From Rhizophlyctis rosea (Eukaryota > Chytridiomycota > Chytridiomycetes > Rhizophlyctidales > Rhizophlyctidaceae): a stretch of DNA of 64,000 nt. Positions 37,557-49,050 of the stretch are shown here, one piece after another. Below the pieces are notes generated by a model. The model saw nothing but the letters and a program-made list of their open reading frames with translations. It had not been told where the DNA came from and made no database searches. The position numbers and the translations under genes were made by a program. The stretch's first letter is position 1. The number at the start of each line of letters is the position of its first letter. The stretch is taken from contig JADGJC010000163.1 of assembly GCA_027596075.1 (NCBI GenBank), positions 1-64,000 on the forward strand, in the 5' to 3' direction.

Positions 37557-39998
37557 ATGCAATACGAACAGCCCGCTGACGGATTGGGTGAAGCCTCCCA
37601 GCATCAGCCTCTGCAAAACCGACACATATATGAGTCGGTCTTGTCGTTTCAGGTATGAAGAATGCACCGACTTTTGGTTATTCTCGTTCATCAACTCAAT
37701 CCTGACTCTTATCTCTCGCAGACCAAGGGCGTTTACCCCACCGCCACAACCATACGGGACCATGTTCTCGCGCGCGACGACGTAAGATACTGCATGAACT
37801 TTATGTGCTTGGACAATGCATTGATATAACATTTCTTTCCCGCAAAAGGTGACAAACAGCGGGATGAACCGAACCACGTTCACCCGGTTGTTGAGTGAGA
37901 TGGCGGGGCCGGGGTCGGCGGGTGTTCTTTCCGCGAAGGGCAAGGCTGGGCATGAGACGTACTATGCTATCAGGGTATGTGCGAGGTTGCTCGCTTCTAT
38001 GTGGAGTAAAGGAAAGCAGCTTCTGCGCAGACATTTCCAATTCTCAAATCCCTTCGCAATTTTCCAGGCTAAGAGTCTCACTGGGATCCCAACGAGCGGA
38101 CCGAGCGGGGCGGCCAAATCCTCAACCTCTTCCTCCATCTGCACAACGTCCACCACTTCGTCCGCGCAAGGCTCCACCGCACCCAAGCAACCCCAATTCT
38201 TCCTACGTACATCGTATGATGACCGTCGCCAAGTTTGGGAAAAGATTCTCTCCGTGGAAGACCAGGAATTCGGGTTCTACAAATCAGCCGACGCCGAGGA
38301 GTTGTGTTCCCAAATCAATTCTACGGAGTTGACGGGGATCGAATTGAAAGGGAACTATTATGGAGTTGACGGTTTTGCGGATATTGTGAGGGCGTTGAGG
38401 CGGAAAGATGGGTTGAGGGTATGCGCAATCTCAAAGTCATCACAGATGCTGAAGCAGTTGCTCATGGAATGTTTGACTACTACAGGTGCTTGGCTTGTCG
38501 GATATATTCCGGGGCAAACATATTGACCAAACTCTGCCGATGTTGCGCGAGGTTGCCACGCACTTTAGCGGAAAGGTAAGGGGTGCGGCCATGACTTGAT
38601 CTTACTCCGCGATGAACCCACAATCAACTGCTTCTGGAAACAGAACGTGACCAAACTCGATTTGGGAGAAAATGCGTTGGGCGTCCGGACCGTAGAGGCC
38701 ATATCCCCACTTCTCGCATCTACTCCTCACCTTCAGATTCTTAAAATGAACAACTGCGGTTTCGGCGCAGAAGGCGGTGCAGTTCTTGCAAAAGCCCTCA
38801 TTTCCCGCGGTGCGAAAAAACCCTCCTCGCTGCGTGTCTTGGAGTGGGCGAAGAATCGGCTCGAATGTGACGGTGCGGTAGTCATGGCGGAAGCTATTGA
38901 GTCGCTGGCGGAGAGTTTGGAGGAGATCCGGATGCCGCAAAATGGCATCAGAGCCACGGGAACCATTCGCCTCGCCTCCGCCTTCGCTCAATGTACTAAA
39001 CTTCAAGCGCTCGATATGCAGGACAACTCCTTTACCTACGCCGGCTCAAAGGTCATTGCCGAAGCTCTTACGCATATGCAGGAATTGAAGGACATCAACT
39101 TCGGCGACTGTTACCAATCCGCCGCAGGCGCCGTCCTGATTCTCCAATCTCTCACGCCGGGCCACGTCAACCTAGTATCCCTGAATATGCAAGGAGCGGA
39201 TATCGATTCTACGGGTGCGAGGCTTATTCCGGCCATGCTGGGGAACAAGGGTGCGTTGGAGTCCCTTTTGTTGAACGGTAACTCGTTCAACCCCGAAGGG
39301 AAGTGTGTGGATAGGATTCAAGAAGTGTTGAAGAGGCAAGGGAAGGAGGGAGTGTTGGGGGAGTTGGACGATATCCTTTGGGATGAGGAGGAGGATGCGG
39401 AGCAGGATGATGAAGATGACCAGGAGGAGGATCCTGCTGCTGGTGGACCTTCCACCTCTGGAGAATCGCCCACTACCCCTCCCGACGCCTCTCTCGAACC
39501 AATCACCGCCTGTCCTCCCACCCGCACCAACGAAACCCTCAACTCAACCCCCACCATCACCACCCACGTCCCCAAGAAGAAAGTCACGAGCGGCTATAAG
39601 CCGCGTCGCAGTGCCTGTAAGTGTCAACTCCTCTAACTCCATCCAATACTCAAAGCTTCCTCACTAACTCTCTCCCTTCTCAGACACCCGCTTCACTGCG
39701 AATCATCTTCGTCGATTTGGCAGGGAAAAGTCTACCTTGAGTTTTGGCGACCGGATGCGCGAGGTAATTAGTTCCCCACTCCCCGCATTGCTTTCTCACA
39801 ATCAACAACCCTGACCTGACTCTTCTCCTTATCTCACAGATTAGTGAACTGTGGCGTAACTCCCCTCAAAACCCAAAAAACAAATCCAATGCAACCCGCT
39901 CCGCTGCCTCCGCCGGACCGCCCACCCTCGCCGTCGAAACTTCCATCCCGGCCGCCGGTCCCTCCACCTCCACCGCCGCGCCGTTGTCGTCTTGCTAA
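37557..39998 (+). CDS. RanGAP-like protein with added terminal modules, eight exons
   Basis: Exons 37557-37652, 37722-37781, 37849-37974, 38068-38418, 38486-38575, 38644-39616, 39684-39763 and 39840-39998 join in phase into 644 residues. About residues 155-475 match RanGAP/Rna1: LRRs (LKGNYYG, SDIF, LDLGENALG, VLEWAKNRLE, MPQNGIR, LDMQDNSFT, LNGNSF), then the acidic tail (485-503). RanGAPs activate Ran GTP hydrolysis in the cytoplasm. In SDIFRGK the position of the usual catalytic Arg (SDIFTGR in yeast) is Lys222, with Arg two residues earlier. Residues 1-94 look like a winged helix (helical segments, then a Gly-rich hairpin ending in TYYAIR). Residues 558-608 (GYKPRRSAYTRF, LSFGDRMREISELWRNSPQN) resemble YABBY/HMG-box domains. 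The start was chosen because exons 1-3 extend the frame in phase; a start inside exon 3 is the alternative. Confidence 0.85.
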
Positions 39999-42425
39999 GA
40001 TGGGGACCTGTTAGGAATACGTCTGGGCATCCCACGGGTGTCGATGAGTGTAAAGTGTGGTCTTTGGATTTACATGTAGAAATCAGGACGCTTCCACCCA
40101 ACGGGAGCGTATGAATGTTGCGCATAGATTTGCACTTTGTGGGGTAGTGTAGTTTAGAGCGAGTATGCGCCCCTCGGGGTTTCTAGAGTTTAGAGAGTAT
40201 TGTGCTCTCGGACTTTGTTCTGTTTGTTCACTTTTTTGTTCATGTAAAGTCTTTGTCTGGTTTTTTTCTTTTTGGGTCGTGTGAACAAAGTTTTATTGGT
40301 TCAACATGTTCACGGTGTGATTGTTTGTTGCGGTCTGTCAAATATTTGAATGGTGGAGCTCCAGCATTGAATACAGGTTCTGACCAGATGCCGGTGCTCA
40401 TCCGTCTGCTGCAATAGGACCTTTCACACATTTTAAATCGTCGCATTTGCTTCATTCGTCGCAGTTGAACTTCATCAGCTTCAGTTCATGACTCTCCCCA
40501 GACGAGCAAAAAAAGCACTGGAGACTCGAGAAGTTTACTGATCATCCTTTGTGAGAAGATCATACCGCAAAGGACGTCGCCCCGTACATGATCAACCTCA
40601 AATTTTCTGAGATCACAAATCCCTTCCCAGACCCATCTTCAGTTTCCATTCCCTTCCTTGAAGCGAAAAAGTGTCTGGGATCCGATGCAACAAGAAGTCC
40701 CTTACATGGAAGTTGAGCCCGTAACGATATCTGATCTCTAGGTGTCGCCAAATACAGTACTACATTTCGGGACTTGCTCGACTTTGACATGATGCCGACG
40801 ACGCAATTCCTTCCCTCCACAGAAACGATGTGAGAACCACAGAAACGCCGGATCTGTAGAACTTGGCGGTCGTGCATTGCCATCTACATCTTAGTGCAGA
40901 ATGTATCGTTCAATGGGGCCTCTGAGGACCCCCGAGTTAGCGGGATCGGTTCCTTAGTTTGTCCCCGAAATGGTCTACGCTGCTCGTCATGACAGCGGTG
41001 GTTGTGCCGCTGAGCGCAAAATGTCTGTATCTGTGCTAGTAAGCAACATGCTGAGGGCAATAATACTCATTCATTGCCAATGCATCTTTTTATGTTTCAG
41101 TTGAACTAAAAAAAAGTAAATCTTGGTACAAGGGAAAGATTCGGTATTGATGGTTAGATCACTGTGTGGTGATATATTTTGTTCTTCCCCACTTTTCTCA
41201 CAATTACAGTTCTGAACATCGAACCCGTCCCGTAAAACATCGGGCAACTGCGAGCTTGCCTCATTGCATGCCGGTAAAAGTGGTAAGTCACACATGAAGA
41301 ACGGGCGAGATGTCACAGACTTTGAAGATGCGCTGGGCCTTCATTTCCCTTCTTTCGATGCACTCTAGCTTCTACTGAAAACTTTGGTAAATTCTGTCTT
41401 CCAGACCACAAAGATTCACTTTTGACTTTTTTGGACATGGGCGAACTCCACCCTCCTCACTGCACATTCTCTTCACAGCTTGGGTTTAAAAAAGATACAA
41501 TTGGTATCTGCCATCATCATCCAAGTGCTCTGATACACTCTGGCTTCAAAATGAAACGCTGCCCTTGACTGCCAGGCGTTGTTTGTAAGTAGTGAGTGAT
41601 GTCATCCTCCAAGGTCATCGTATCCAGTTCGTTCGTTAGTTGGTGAGTACTGACCATCCCAACAGCTAAAAAGAAAGAAATGATATACCATAACGGACTC
41701 AATGGAAAGATTCCACACTGGAATTTCCATCGCCATATTGGGATAAGCATATGAGTCTGGATGCAGTACTGTAGCTCTTTGAAAGCTCGTCATTTATGCC
41801 CCTCCTACAATCAACCACCTGACAACTGGGGCTGCAGCAACATTTGATGTTCTCCATCGAATGTCGGTTTAGGTACTGTACGGATGGCTCCATCAAGCAT
41901 TACTAATATATGATAGCAGCACCATGGTTCCCGACAGATCACAAAAGGAAGGGAAAGCAATTTACGGCCGGAGACGGAATACCATTGAAGTCGTCAATGA
42001 TGATTCGGGCATTTCGAAAGAGAACAGGATTCAAATTTTCACCGTTCTTGCGGAATCAGCATGAACTTGTATTTCCATCGGGTCATGATCTTCAATTATA
42101 TCATGACCCCATCCCCCCTCTCTGAGTTATGGGATGCATAGTCTGCTCTGCCACCCCTCCTGTCGGTAATTTCGGTGAAGGGGAAACAGGGAGAAGAGGA
42201 TACTGAGAACACCGATACACGTCAGCCGTCAACATATAAATTATGCATCGCATAATGTCACCCACCCTTTTCGGCACATTCGCATTTCCCAAGTGCCAAA
42301 TTAAGAGAACTGGGTTGTGATCACATCAAAAGCGGTCACAACTTGCGTTGGCTGTGATTTGTGGTAATTCAGTCAGCACCAAAGCGACACTTTAACAGAC
42401 TTAAGAGACTGGACCCCAACATTAC
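39999..42425. other. Intergenic, no gene seen
   Basis: Short frames on both strands without motifs. The 200 nt after 39998 are T-rich and probably hold the 3' end of the RanGAP-like transcript. Confidence 0.5.
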
Positions 42426-42966
42426 CAATTCAGTATTCCACGCAACACCCATGATGGGATTCCGACCCCCCGGATATGCAAGTTTGATGGTTTCACGTCC
42501 GTTCCGAAAATCCAAACTACCGTATAGCCGTTATCACTAGCCGTAGCAAGAATGTGCCCAACAACTCGATTCCATGAAAATGTGATGTTGTCTTCCACAA
42601 TCTGTAACCGCCCTTCCGGAGAGGAGGGTTCCGTCGGGTTTTCCAGATCACATATGAAGGTCTACGACATACCCAGTTTTAGTGGCAATGTGACTTGCAA
42701 ATGCAAAGGAAAATGGAGGCGCGCACAATACCTCTCCATCCATTGCGCCCCAAGCAAGTAAGGTTGGCTGCAGCGGATTGAAATCCAACCCTCGCACTTG
42801 TCCCGCATGCATGCTCTGTTGCAGCATCAAAGCTTTGGATCCCTCCCCGTCTATGATGGCTTTAGGGTCCCACAGAATCAATCGACCATTTTCCAAAACC
42901 GACGCAAGGATGGCGTGGGCTCGGGATGTGTCATTAGGCAGTGATCCCCATGCCAAACCATTGAAG
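42426..42966 (-). pseudogene. Sec31 (COPII coat) WD40 relic
   Basis: The minus-strand exon 42966-42725 is open and encodes FNGLAWGS, LENGRLILWDPKAIIDGE and MHAGQVRGLDFNPLQPTLLA, a clear match to Sec31 WD40 blades (LENGxLdlWDP-AIi-GE, GPVRGLDFNPFQPNLLASG). It splices to about 42660-42426, encoding DLENPTEPSSPEGR, FSWNRVVGHILATASDNGY and TVVW. After that a one-base loss shifts the frame; the next frame continues FRNGRETIKLAYPGGRNPIM as expected for Sec31. The conserved Trp of YIWDLENP is Cys. Only a small part of the roughly 1200-residue protein is present. Confidence 0.82.
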
Positions 42967-43039
42967 CTGCCATGGACATTCTGTTAGTCTTCGGGCTCAT
43001 TTGGTTTTTGCACCACTCTATTAAGCTACTCACATTCAG

Positions 43040-44420
43040 ACCCACATACCCTTGAGCTTCTTGTCGGAACGGGCCTTGCGGAGAGCGGCGTGAGCGTGGA
43101 CTTTGGGAGCCTCCCCGATGGGGCAGGAGACATCGTTTTTGGACAAATCGGATGATGGGGAAGAGAGCACCCGCGGCGGGTTGGATGGCGGCCTTGACCG
43201 CCTCGGCCTGTGGTGGGTGTCATTATGAGCGGCATTGCTCCCTTCGTCTTGAATCACATGTTCGCATTCCTGAACATCCCATCCTTACAAAATTACGATG
43301 ATGAACTGACTCCCCTTGAACGGATTCCGGAATAACAACCTGATATTTTGCGTCGACATCGTCCACGTTGTACATGGGGGCCGCTTTGCAATGCGGGAGG
43401 GAGAGGATGAATGCTAGGGCGATCAATGATCTGATGTCGTTTGATACGCGTCGGGTTAAAAAATGGAATGACGAGCGAGCGAACCAGACCCAGTTGCGCG
43501 TGAAGGAAGACGCTGACCTTTGACCTCCACTCCATTCCGTCAAACTTTGCTTCCAAACTCCTCCAAGCGCCACCTGCACCTCCAGACCCTTAGTGATATT
43601 TTGTCGTCGGAAGGTTCGAGTTTGGAGGTGTTTCTGGGCAACAGATCGCCAAAGATGGCTCGAAAGTCGCTGCATTGTGTGCGGCGGATCAGTACTTCCT
43701 ATTCAAATGCTTGAAGTGCCCGTGTGACATCCCAAAATTATTTACCCATTCACTTTCTCCCATGTTTGCAGGAGTGCCCCATTCTTGTATCTTTGGTTTA
43801 TCCTTGACAACGGTAGCCAGCTTCTTCTTCAGTTCCACTTCGTTCTTCCCCACCCTTTTGGTTGGTGAAAGTCAGTGCTGTTGTGCGGATCCACTCTGGA
43901 ATTTTAGACTACCAATCGATCAAACTTATCCATCACATGTCGGTCAATGGATCTTTCCAATGTGTTATGCCGCACCTCCAGGTGCTTCTCCCGTTTTTTG
44001 CATTCATTCACGCCATGTTTTCCGAAATCACAATCTGCATTGGGCTCTCCGAAAAATCTGGATGCCACCCATTGGCCTGAACTCACTTTCTTGTCAGCGC
44101 AATACATCAATGCCGTCGTCTGCGATGACATACTAGTTTTCATCCGTCCCATCATATTGAGCACAACGTCCACATTCGTGCCAATGTCTGACTCCTTTCG
44201 TTAGATGATGCCCTACGTAAAAGACTTTGGCAAAATTTCTCACCTGCTGCCAAATCAGAAGGATTCCGACTTTTGCGCTCTGCTGTCGTTCTATAGCCTC
44301 CTGAGGCTTGTTATCCTTCTTGGAATGATGATGAGCTTAGCCTTGTACTCCTTGAGGCGAAGGACGTCGGCTTTCAACCCTCGGTGGAGAAGTTGCCGCA
44401 GCGGCAGATGTTTTTCAAAC
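43040..44420 (-). pseudogene. Ribosomal protein eL13 relic, split by about 1 kb of foreign sequence
   Basis: Minus strand 44420-44290 reads GLKADVLRLKEYKAKLIIIP, matching eL13 (VxRLKEYKskLilFPRK); the expected PRKDNKPQEA continues only after a frame shift. Minus strand 43250-43040 reads GALFPIIRFVQ and, in another frame, LRKARSDKKLKG, the eL13 C-terminal segment. Between about 43260 and 44280 no eL13 sequence is visible; stretches at 43904-44173 and 43223-43675 are open but unidentified. An overgrown intron or an insertion would explain the gap. Confidence 0.65.
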
Positions 44421-44873
44421 CTTTCGAATCGAAGAGCTGTGGTCGTCCAAAACAATCATTACACATATGTAATCGGAAATCCTGCGGGAGAGTTCCAAGA
44501 AAGAATTGGAAAGAACAATAACTAACCGGCTTTTTCGTCACATCATGGAAGTCTTGTCCTGTTGTTTGAGTGTGCGTTTTGGCTGGATGACAGTCGGGAT
44601 GAGCGGTGGGTTTCAGTTTGTGCCCAAGTCATGTGTGCTGATCCATACCCGACCCGAAAGTAAATACAATAGAACTAGGAGATGGTGTGGAAGTTGAAGG
44701 AGCTCGAGTCGGATGTCCATCGTGGTTGTTGGGCTAATGAGGGACCAAAGTCAATAGGCTCATGCAGCATTTCATATCATTCGACTTTTTTTCGGCTTTC
44801 GTTACCTTCCAACAGCTGATGCTTGGTGGCGGGCGTTCGTGCCGTCGTCCCCAGTCTTCTGTAACTCAAAGAC

Positions 44874-45365
44874 CTACGCGATGTGACTGTTAAGTTGACC
44901 CAAAGGTGGATCTGTTCCGGGTGCACTCAATGAGTTTGTCAACGTCAACATCCAAGCGGGTTGCAAAACCAACCTTCCAGCACGAGTCCGCACATTCGGC
45001 GTCACCCTTGCCTTAACTACAGGCACCGGAGGCTGGGGCTTAGTCGTCGCCCTCTCATTCAACTTCATCCTCTTTGCCGGCTGCGATGATGTTGTCTCTT
45101 CTTTGGTTTTCCGTTCGTCACCAATGGCCGCCCTCTCTTTCAGGTTCGGAGTTGACGTCCTCTTTGCGGCAAAGTGCCCGGATGTACTTTGCATTCTAGA
45201 TGAAGACCCATCCATCAGATACTCCCACCACATCAGTCGCGATGAAGCGGAGGCCGTTTTTATACGTTCGGAACTGTTTTTGATGGACCGCATCGAACGT
45301 GTCCTTCCCTTGAATTTTGTCTTTCGGCAAAAACGCAAAAGCAAGATGAGGTTGACTAAATTCAC
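44874..45365 (-). other. Unassigned basic, Ser/Lys-rich open stretch
   Basis: 163 codons on the minus strand, protein-like from residue 60 on: AAKRTSTPNLKERAAIGDER and PAKRMKLNERATTKPQ, rich in Lys, Arg, Thr and Pro, as in nuclear or spindle proteins. No family assigned. It lies among relics on the same strand, so it may be an exon of a decayed gene. Confidence 0.3.
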
Positions 45366-46129
45366 ATTTCACTCAACATCGGTCGAGCCTACCATTGGCG
45401 TTGCCCACCGAGCGTTGTTGATGCCTAAAACCCTCCTGCTGCTTTCAACGCCGGAACATCGGCTGTCGCTCGAGCTTGCAGCTCCGGCATGATTCATGCA
45501 GTCACATCATCTCCTGGAGGTCGTGCTATCACGTTGTCAATGCAATACAAGGTAGCGTGGTTGCTCTTCCATCATCGTTGACATACATTGAAATTGCTGC
45601 TCATATGGTCGCGCGTTCTCAGCATTCACAGACATGGAAACAAGGGGCTCGTTCAAATTATTAATCGCAGCTGTTACATTACATAAGCCTTCGCTCGAAG
45701 CCAAGCACGAACCGCAAGCGCAACTGTACCATAGAAAGATAGATCGGGAATTTGTGTCGTGGAGCGGACGGGGCTGTCTGGTGCGACGACGATGTCTATA
45801 CTGAGTGTTGTCCGGCCTTCTGTTCCAATTTGTTCAAAATAGTCGCTTTAGCTCTCGGGCCGCCCACAGCTACAGGAAATCAACACACATCTTACTCGAG
45901 CAAGCACTCGGATCCTTTTTGCACCCTACTGACCCAATTAGTGTCGACTTACTTTCCGGTCCGCTTCGCATGTTCACGTACGGGTTGCACCATCGAGCTC
46001 GCCGTGAATCGGCTGCGGTACTGCACATTCTTGGAGCCGTCAAGTTATAACCTACGCACAAGCCCAACACTCAACAGGATTTTCAAAACAACAAAACTGA
46101 ACACCTTCGTGTCCTTGCCACGGCGGTCC

Positions 46130-47826
46130 ATGATACCGATGCGCCATCGCCTCGTGCGGCGTCAGCCGCTCCTGAGGGTCATACCGCAGAAGCTTGCCAA
46201 GGAAATCCAACGCCTCCGGTGAGATCTACTCTTGAACTTCTTGCGTTACGAACTTTTGCCACGGTTTTCGGGGGTACCTGTTTTTGTTAAGGATGGCGTA
46301 TGATGAGGGACTGCTTGTGGGTGAGGGAGTTTGTTTTGTGGTGGGCAGAACCCCCCGCGCGCTTGAATTTGCTGCTTTGAACCACCCTCCGTCATGCATG
46401 TGTGACGTCCATCATTCCGCCATCCTCCCTTTCTCCACTCCTTCTCTCTTCTATCCCAAAACTCTTCATTCTTTCATCCCCATCCCCCAATCTCGACACC
46501 CAACCCGCTGCCTCACCCACAACCTCCACTCCATAGCATCCCATTCCATCCACCAACTTTCCCCGCTTCGACTCCACCTCCACGTAATACTGGTCCGCAT
46601 CCCCTTTTCTCTCCATCTAAACTCCTACCAAAGCGCGAAAGAATGTCTCTGCTCACCTTCCCAAAATCTCATCAAACTGCGAATCCAACTCAATATCATA
46701 CTCGTCGAAATAAGTGACCAACTACTCCGTTCCCTAACACCCTTAGCAATGTTCACTGGCTGATCGTCGTTGTCGTGCCCGTGGAGGAAGGGCTCCTTAC
46801 GGAAGATCTACAACATCATCACAACAAGATGAGGGTGAGTTCAGAGAGCGTCCGAGTTCTCTCAATCACGCTGACGGAAGCCGTCACGCTTCCCACTCTC
46901 CAGAGAAAAAGGACAAAAACTCCTCCAAAAATCCTGGACACCCACCATACTTGCAAACATACACCCCAAATTCCACAATCCAACGAATACTCGTACTGTT
47001 GGAAATCCACAAACAGCTCCGGCTTGAAATATATCGATGCGACCCGGACGTCGTATTCTGTCCCCGGGTGGTAGAACTCCGCCAGACCCCAGTCGATCAA
47101 TCGTAGTTGCCGTTTTTCGTGGTTGACATTACGTGCTACATTCCATTTGAACGACATGAGATATGCTACGGCAGACGGAGAAGTTACATTGATCCTTACA
47201 TGGGCTTTGACATGTCGGTGCATGATTCCTCTTGAATGGGAGAAGACAAAGGTATGAGTACGTTCCGATTGAAGCGTCAGTCAACGGTTTTTTCCCAGAA
47301 TCGGCTCATGACTGCTTCCGCGAGCACATAGGTTACCTTCAACAGCTCGTGAATGCAATATCGTACGTCGTGGTCGGTCAGGTTGGGATATAGAACTTTG
47401 AGATCGGTGTTGTCCACGTATTTGAATATCAAGGCTGGTGTTTTTGACTGTTGTGTCTCGATTTGTTAGCGTACATGCTTCTCATCATTCTGACATGTCC
47501 TCGTCCACCTCCACCTCCATCCGACAACCGTCCTCCCTTCCACCCTCCCCACCCACTACAGATATGGTGTGTGCGCAGTGCGCACTTGTGTCAGCCGCGC
47601 TGACGCTCACTCAATCATTATGACTGCGAGTTGAATGTGCGCTGCGTGCACTTGTGACAGCTTAGCTGCCCTACTGATCTGCTTCGCAGATTGCAACCTC
47701 GCTCCACCCAACACTCCACCCACGCCCTCCAACCCACTCCGCCCACCCATCACAGCACCCGATCATTACCTGAGGATCTCTAACAACATCCAACAACTGA
47801 TGTGAGATAGCGTCCGTTTCGTTCCA
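46130..47826 (-). pseudogene. Casein kinase 2 catalytic subunit (CK2-alpha) relic
   Basis: Nearly the whole kinase is readable in order on the minus strand: QLLDVVRDPQ (47826-47770); SKTPALIFKYVDNTDLKVLY and DVRYCIHELLK (47447-47337); [10 protein letters not shown] (to 47200); [20 protein letters not shown] and [11 protein letters not shown] (from 47135); RKEPFLHGHDNDDQ (about 46810-46770); YFDEYDIELDSQFDEILGR (46740-46650); [20 protein letters not shown] (46240-46130). These match CK2-alpha, including its Asp-Trp-Gly in place of Asp-Phe-Gly. The catalytic HRD is HRH. One-base losses lie before NHEK and in SLDMW. A Gly is missing after YFK, and Arg of VASRY is Ile. Splice sites are mostly intact, so this is a decayed genomic copy, not a processed one. 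Confidence 0.88.
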
Positions 47827-49050
47827 CTTGAAACTGTTCGAGTGGCTGGTCCTCCTCAAGAACCTGACAGACGATATTGTTGCAATGCATTGCGTAGAAA
47901 CCATGGACCGGCAATCGATGGTATTGAACGCAAGCATATGACGATTGCGATATCTAGATGACGAAGATGGTAGAACGAGAATGCCGGAGTCAGCGTGCGT
48001 TCCACCTTTATATACTTGTGGCAGGTCGAAAAACGCACATGACATCACGCCCATTCACAACTTACCGCTGCACCTCGAATGCCTCGCACTACCTGAGTCT
48101 GATTCCGAGCCGGACGAACTGTCGCTGTCGCTGCTGCTGGAAGAGTGCTTGCCAAGACCCCTTGTGCCCGACAAACTCGCACCTGCTATGAAACATAGTC
48201 AGTTTCCCACGTTCTCAAACCATGCCGTTTCCTGACAACTACCACGCAACAGTCAGACATGAAAGGGCGAAGAACAAAACACCAACCCGGCTTCTCATCC
48301 TTGACCGGCTTCGTCGGTTTCTGGGTCACGGGAGGGCCTCGGGCCTGCTCTTGACGAACTGGTCAAGCCTGTGCGCCGTTCTCTTGTCCAACAGGCTTAT
48401 GTATAAGTGGTGCCTGTGAAAACTTCATGCGCGTTTGTAAAGAGTCAACCGAAGTTATCGTAAGGTGACTCCTTACTTTGAGCGGCGTAGTGAAACATCG
48501 AGCTGTGAGCAGGGTTATGAACGCGGTGGGGCGGGTCAAGTTTCCCACCATATGATAGGAACAAGGTGGTACACTGGTTAGTTCCCGGGTAACTATGTAA
48601 GACGGTGTGAAGGCAGGCACTGCTACCATACCTAATAGACTGCTGAGACCATGGGAAAGGTGAGCTGCTGGAAAGGCAAAATAGAGGCAAAGGAAGTGTG
48701 ATGGGAAAGAGGGAAAGGGAGGTTCTTGACCAGGGTGGGCAACAGTTTGACAGGTTGCACACCATGCGGCGTTGTGCCTCCCCCAACCATTCCCAGCTTC
48801 TCGGGCTGCACGTGTCATGACTAGGACTAGGCATGCACATAATACACAACAACCCCCCGACACCTTCACAAATATGATGTAATCTCACACAACGCGTTAT
48901 GCTTTTTGCGTTTTCAGCTTCGAATATGAACAAGTTTGACTCATTGCAACAATATATTAAATTACACATTAAAACCGCTTTACATTGTGCCTCCGACTGT
49001 GTATATACATATGGTGCCTACAATATGGTAATGAAAAACTCGAGAAAAAG
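47827..49050. other. Relic-like pieces, no gene
   Basis: Minus strand 48190-48090 gives a Ser/Asp-rich piece (SSSSDSDSSSGSESDSG), and 48340-48290 a Lys/Pro-rich one (QKPTKPVKDEKPG) followed by a GT. They may be exons of another decayed gene. The rest shows nothing. Confidence 0.3.
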
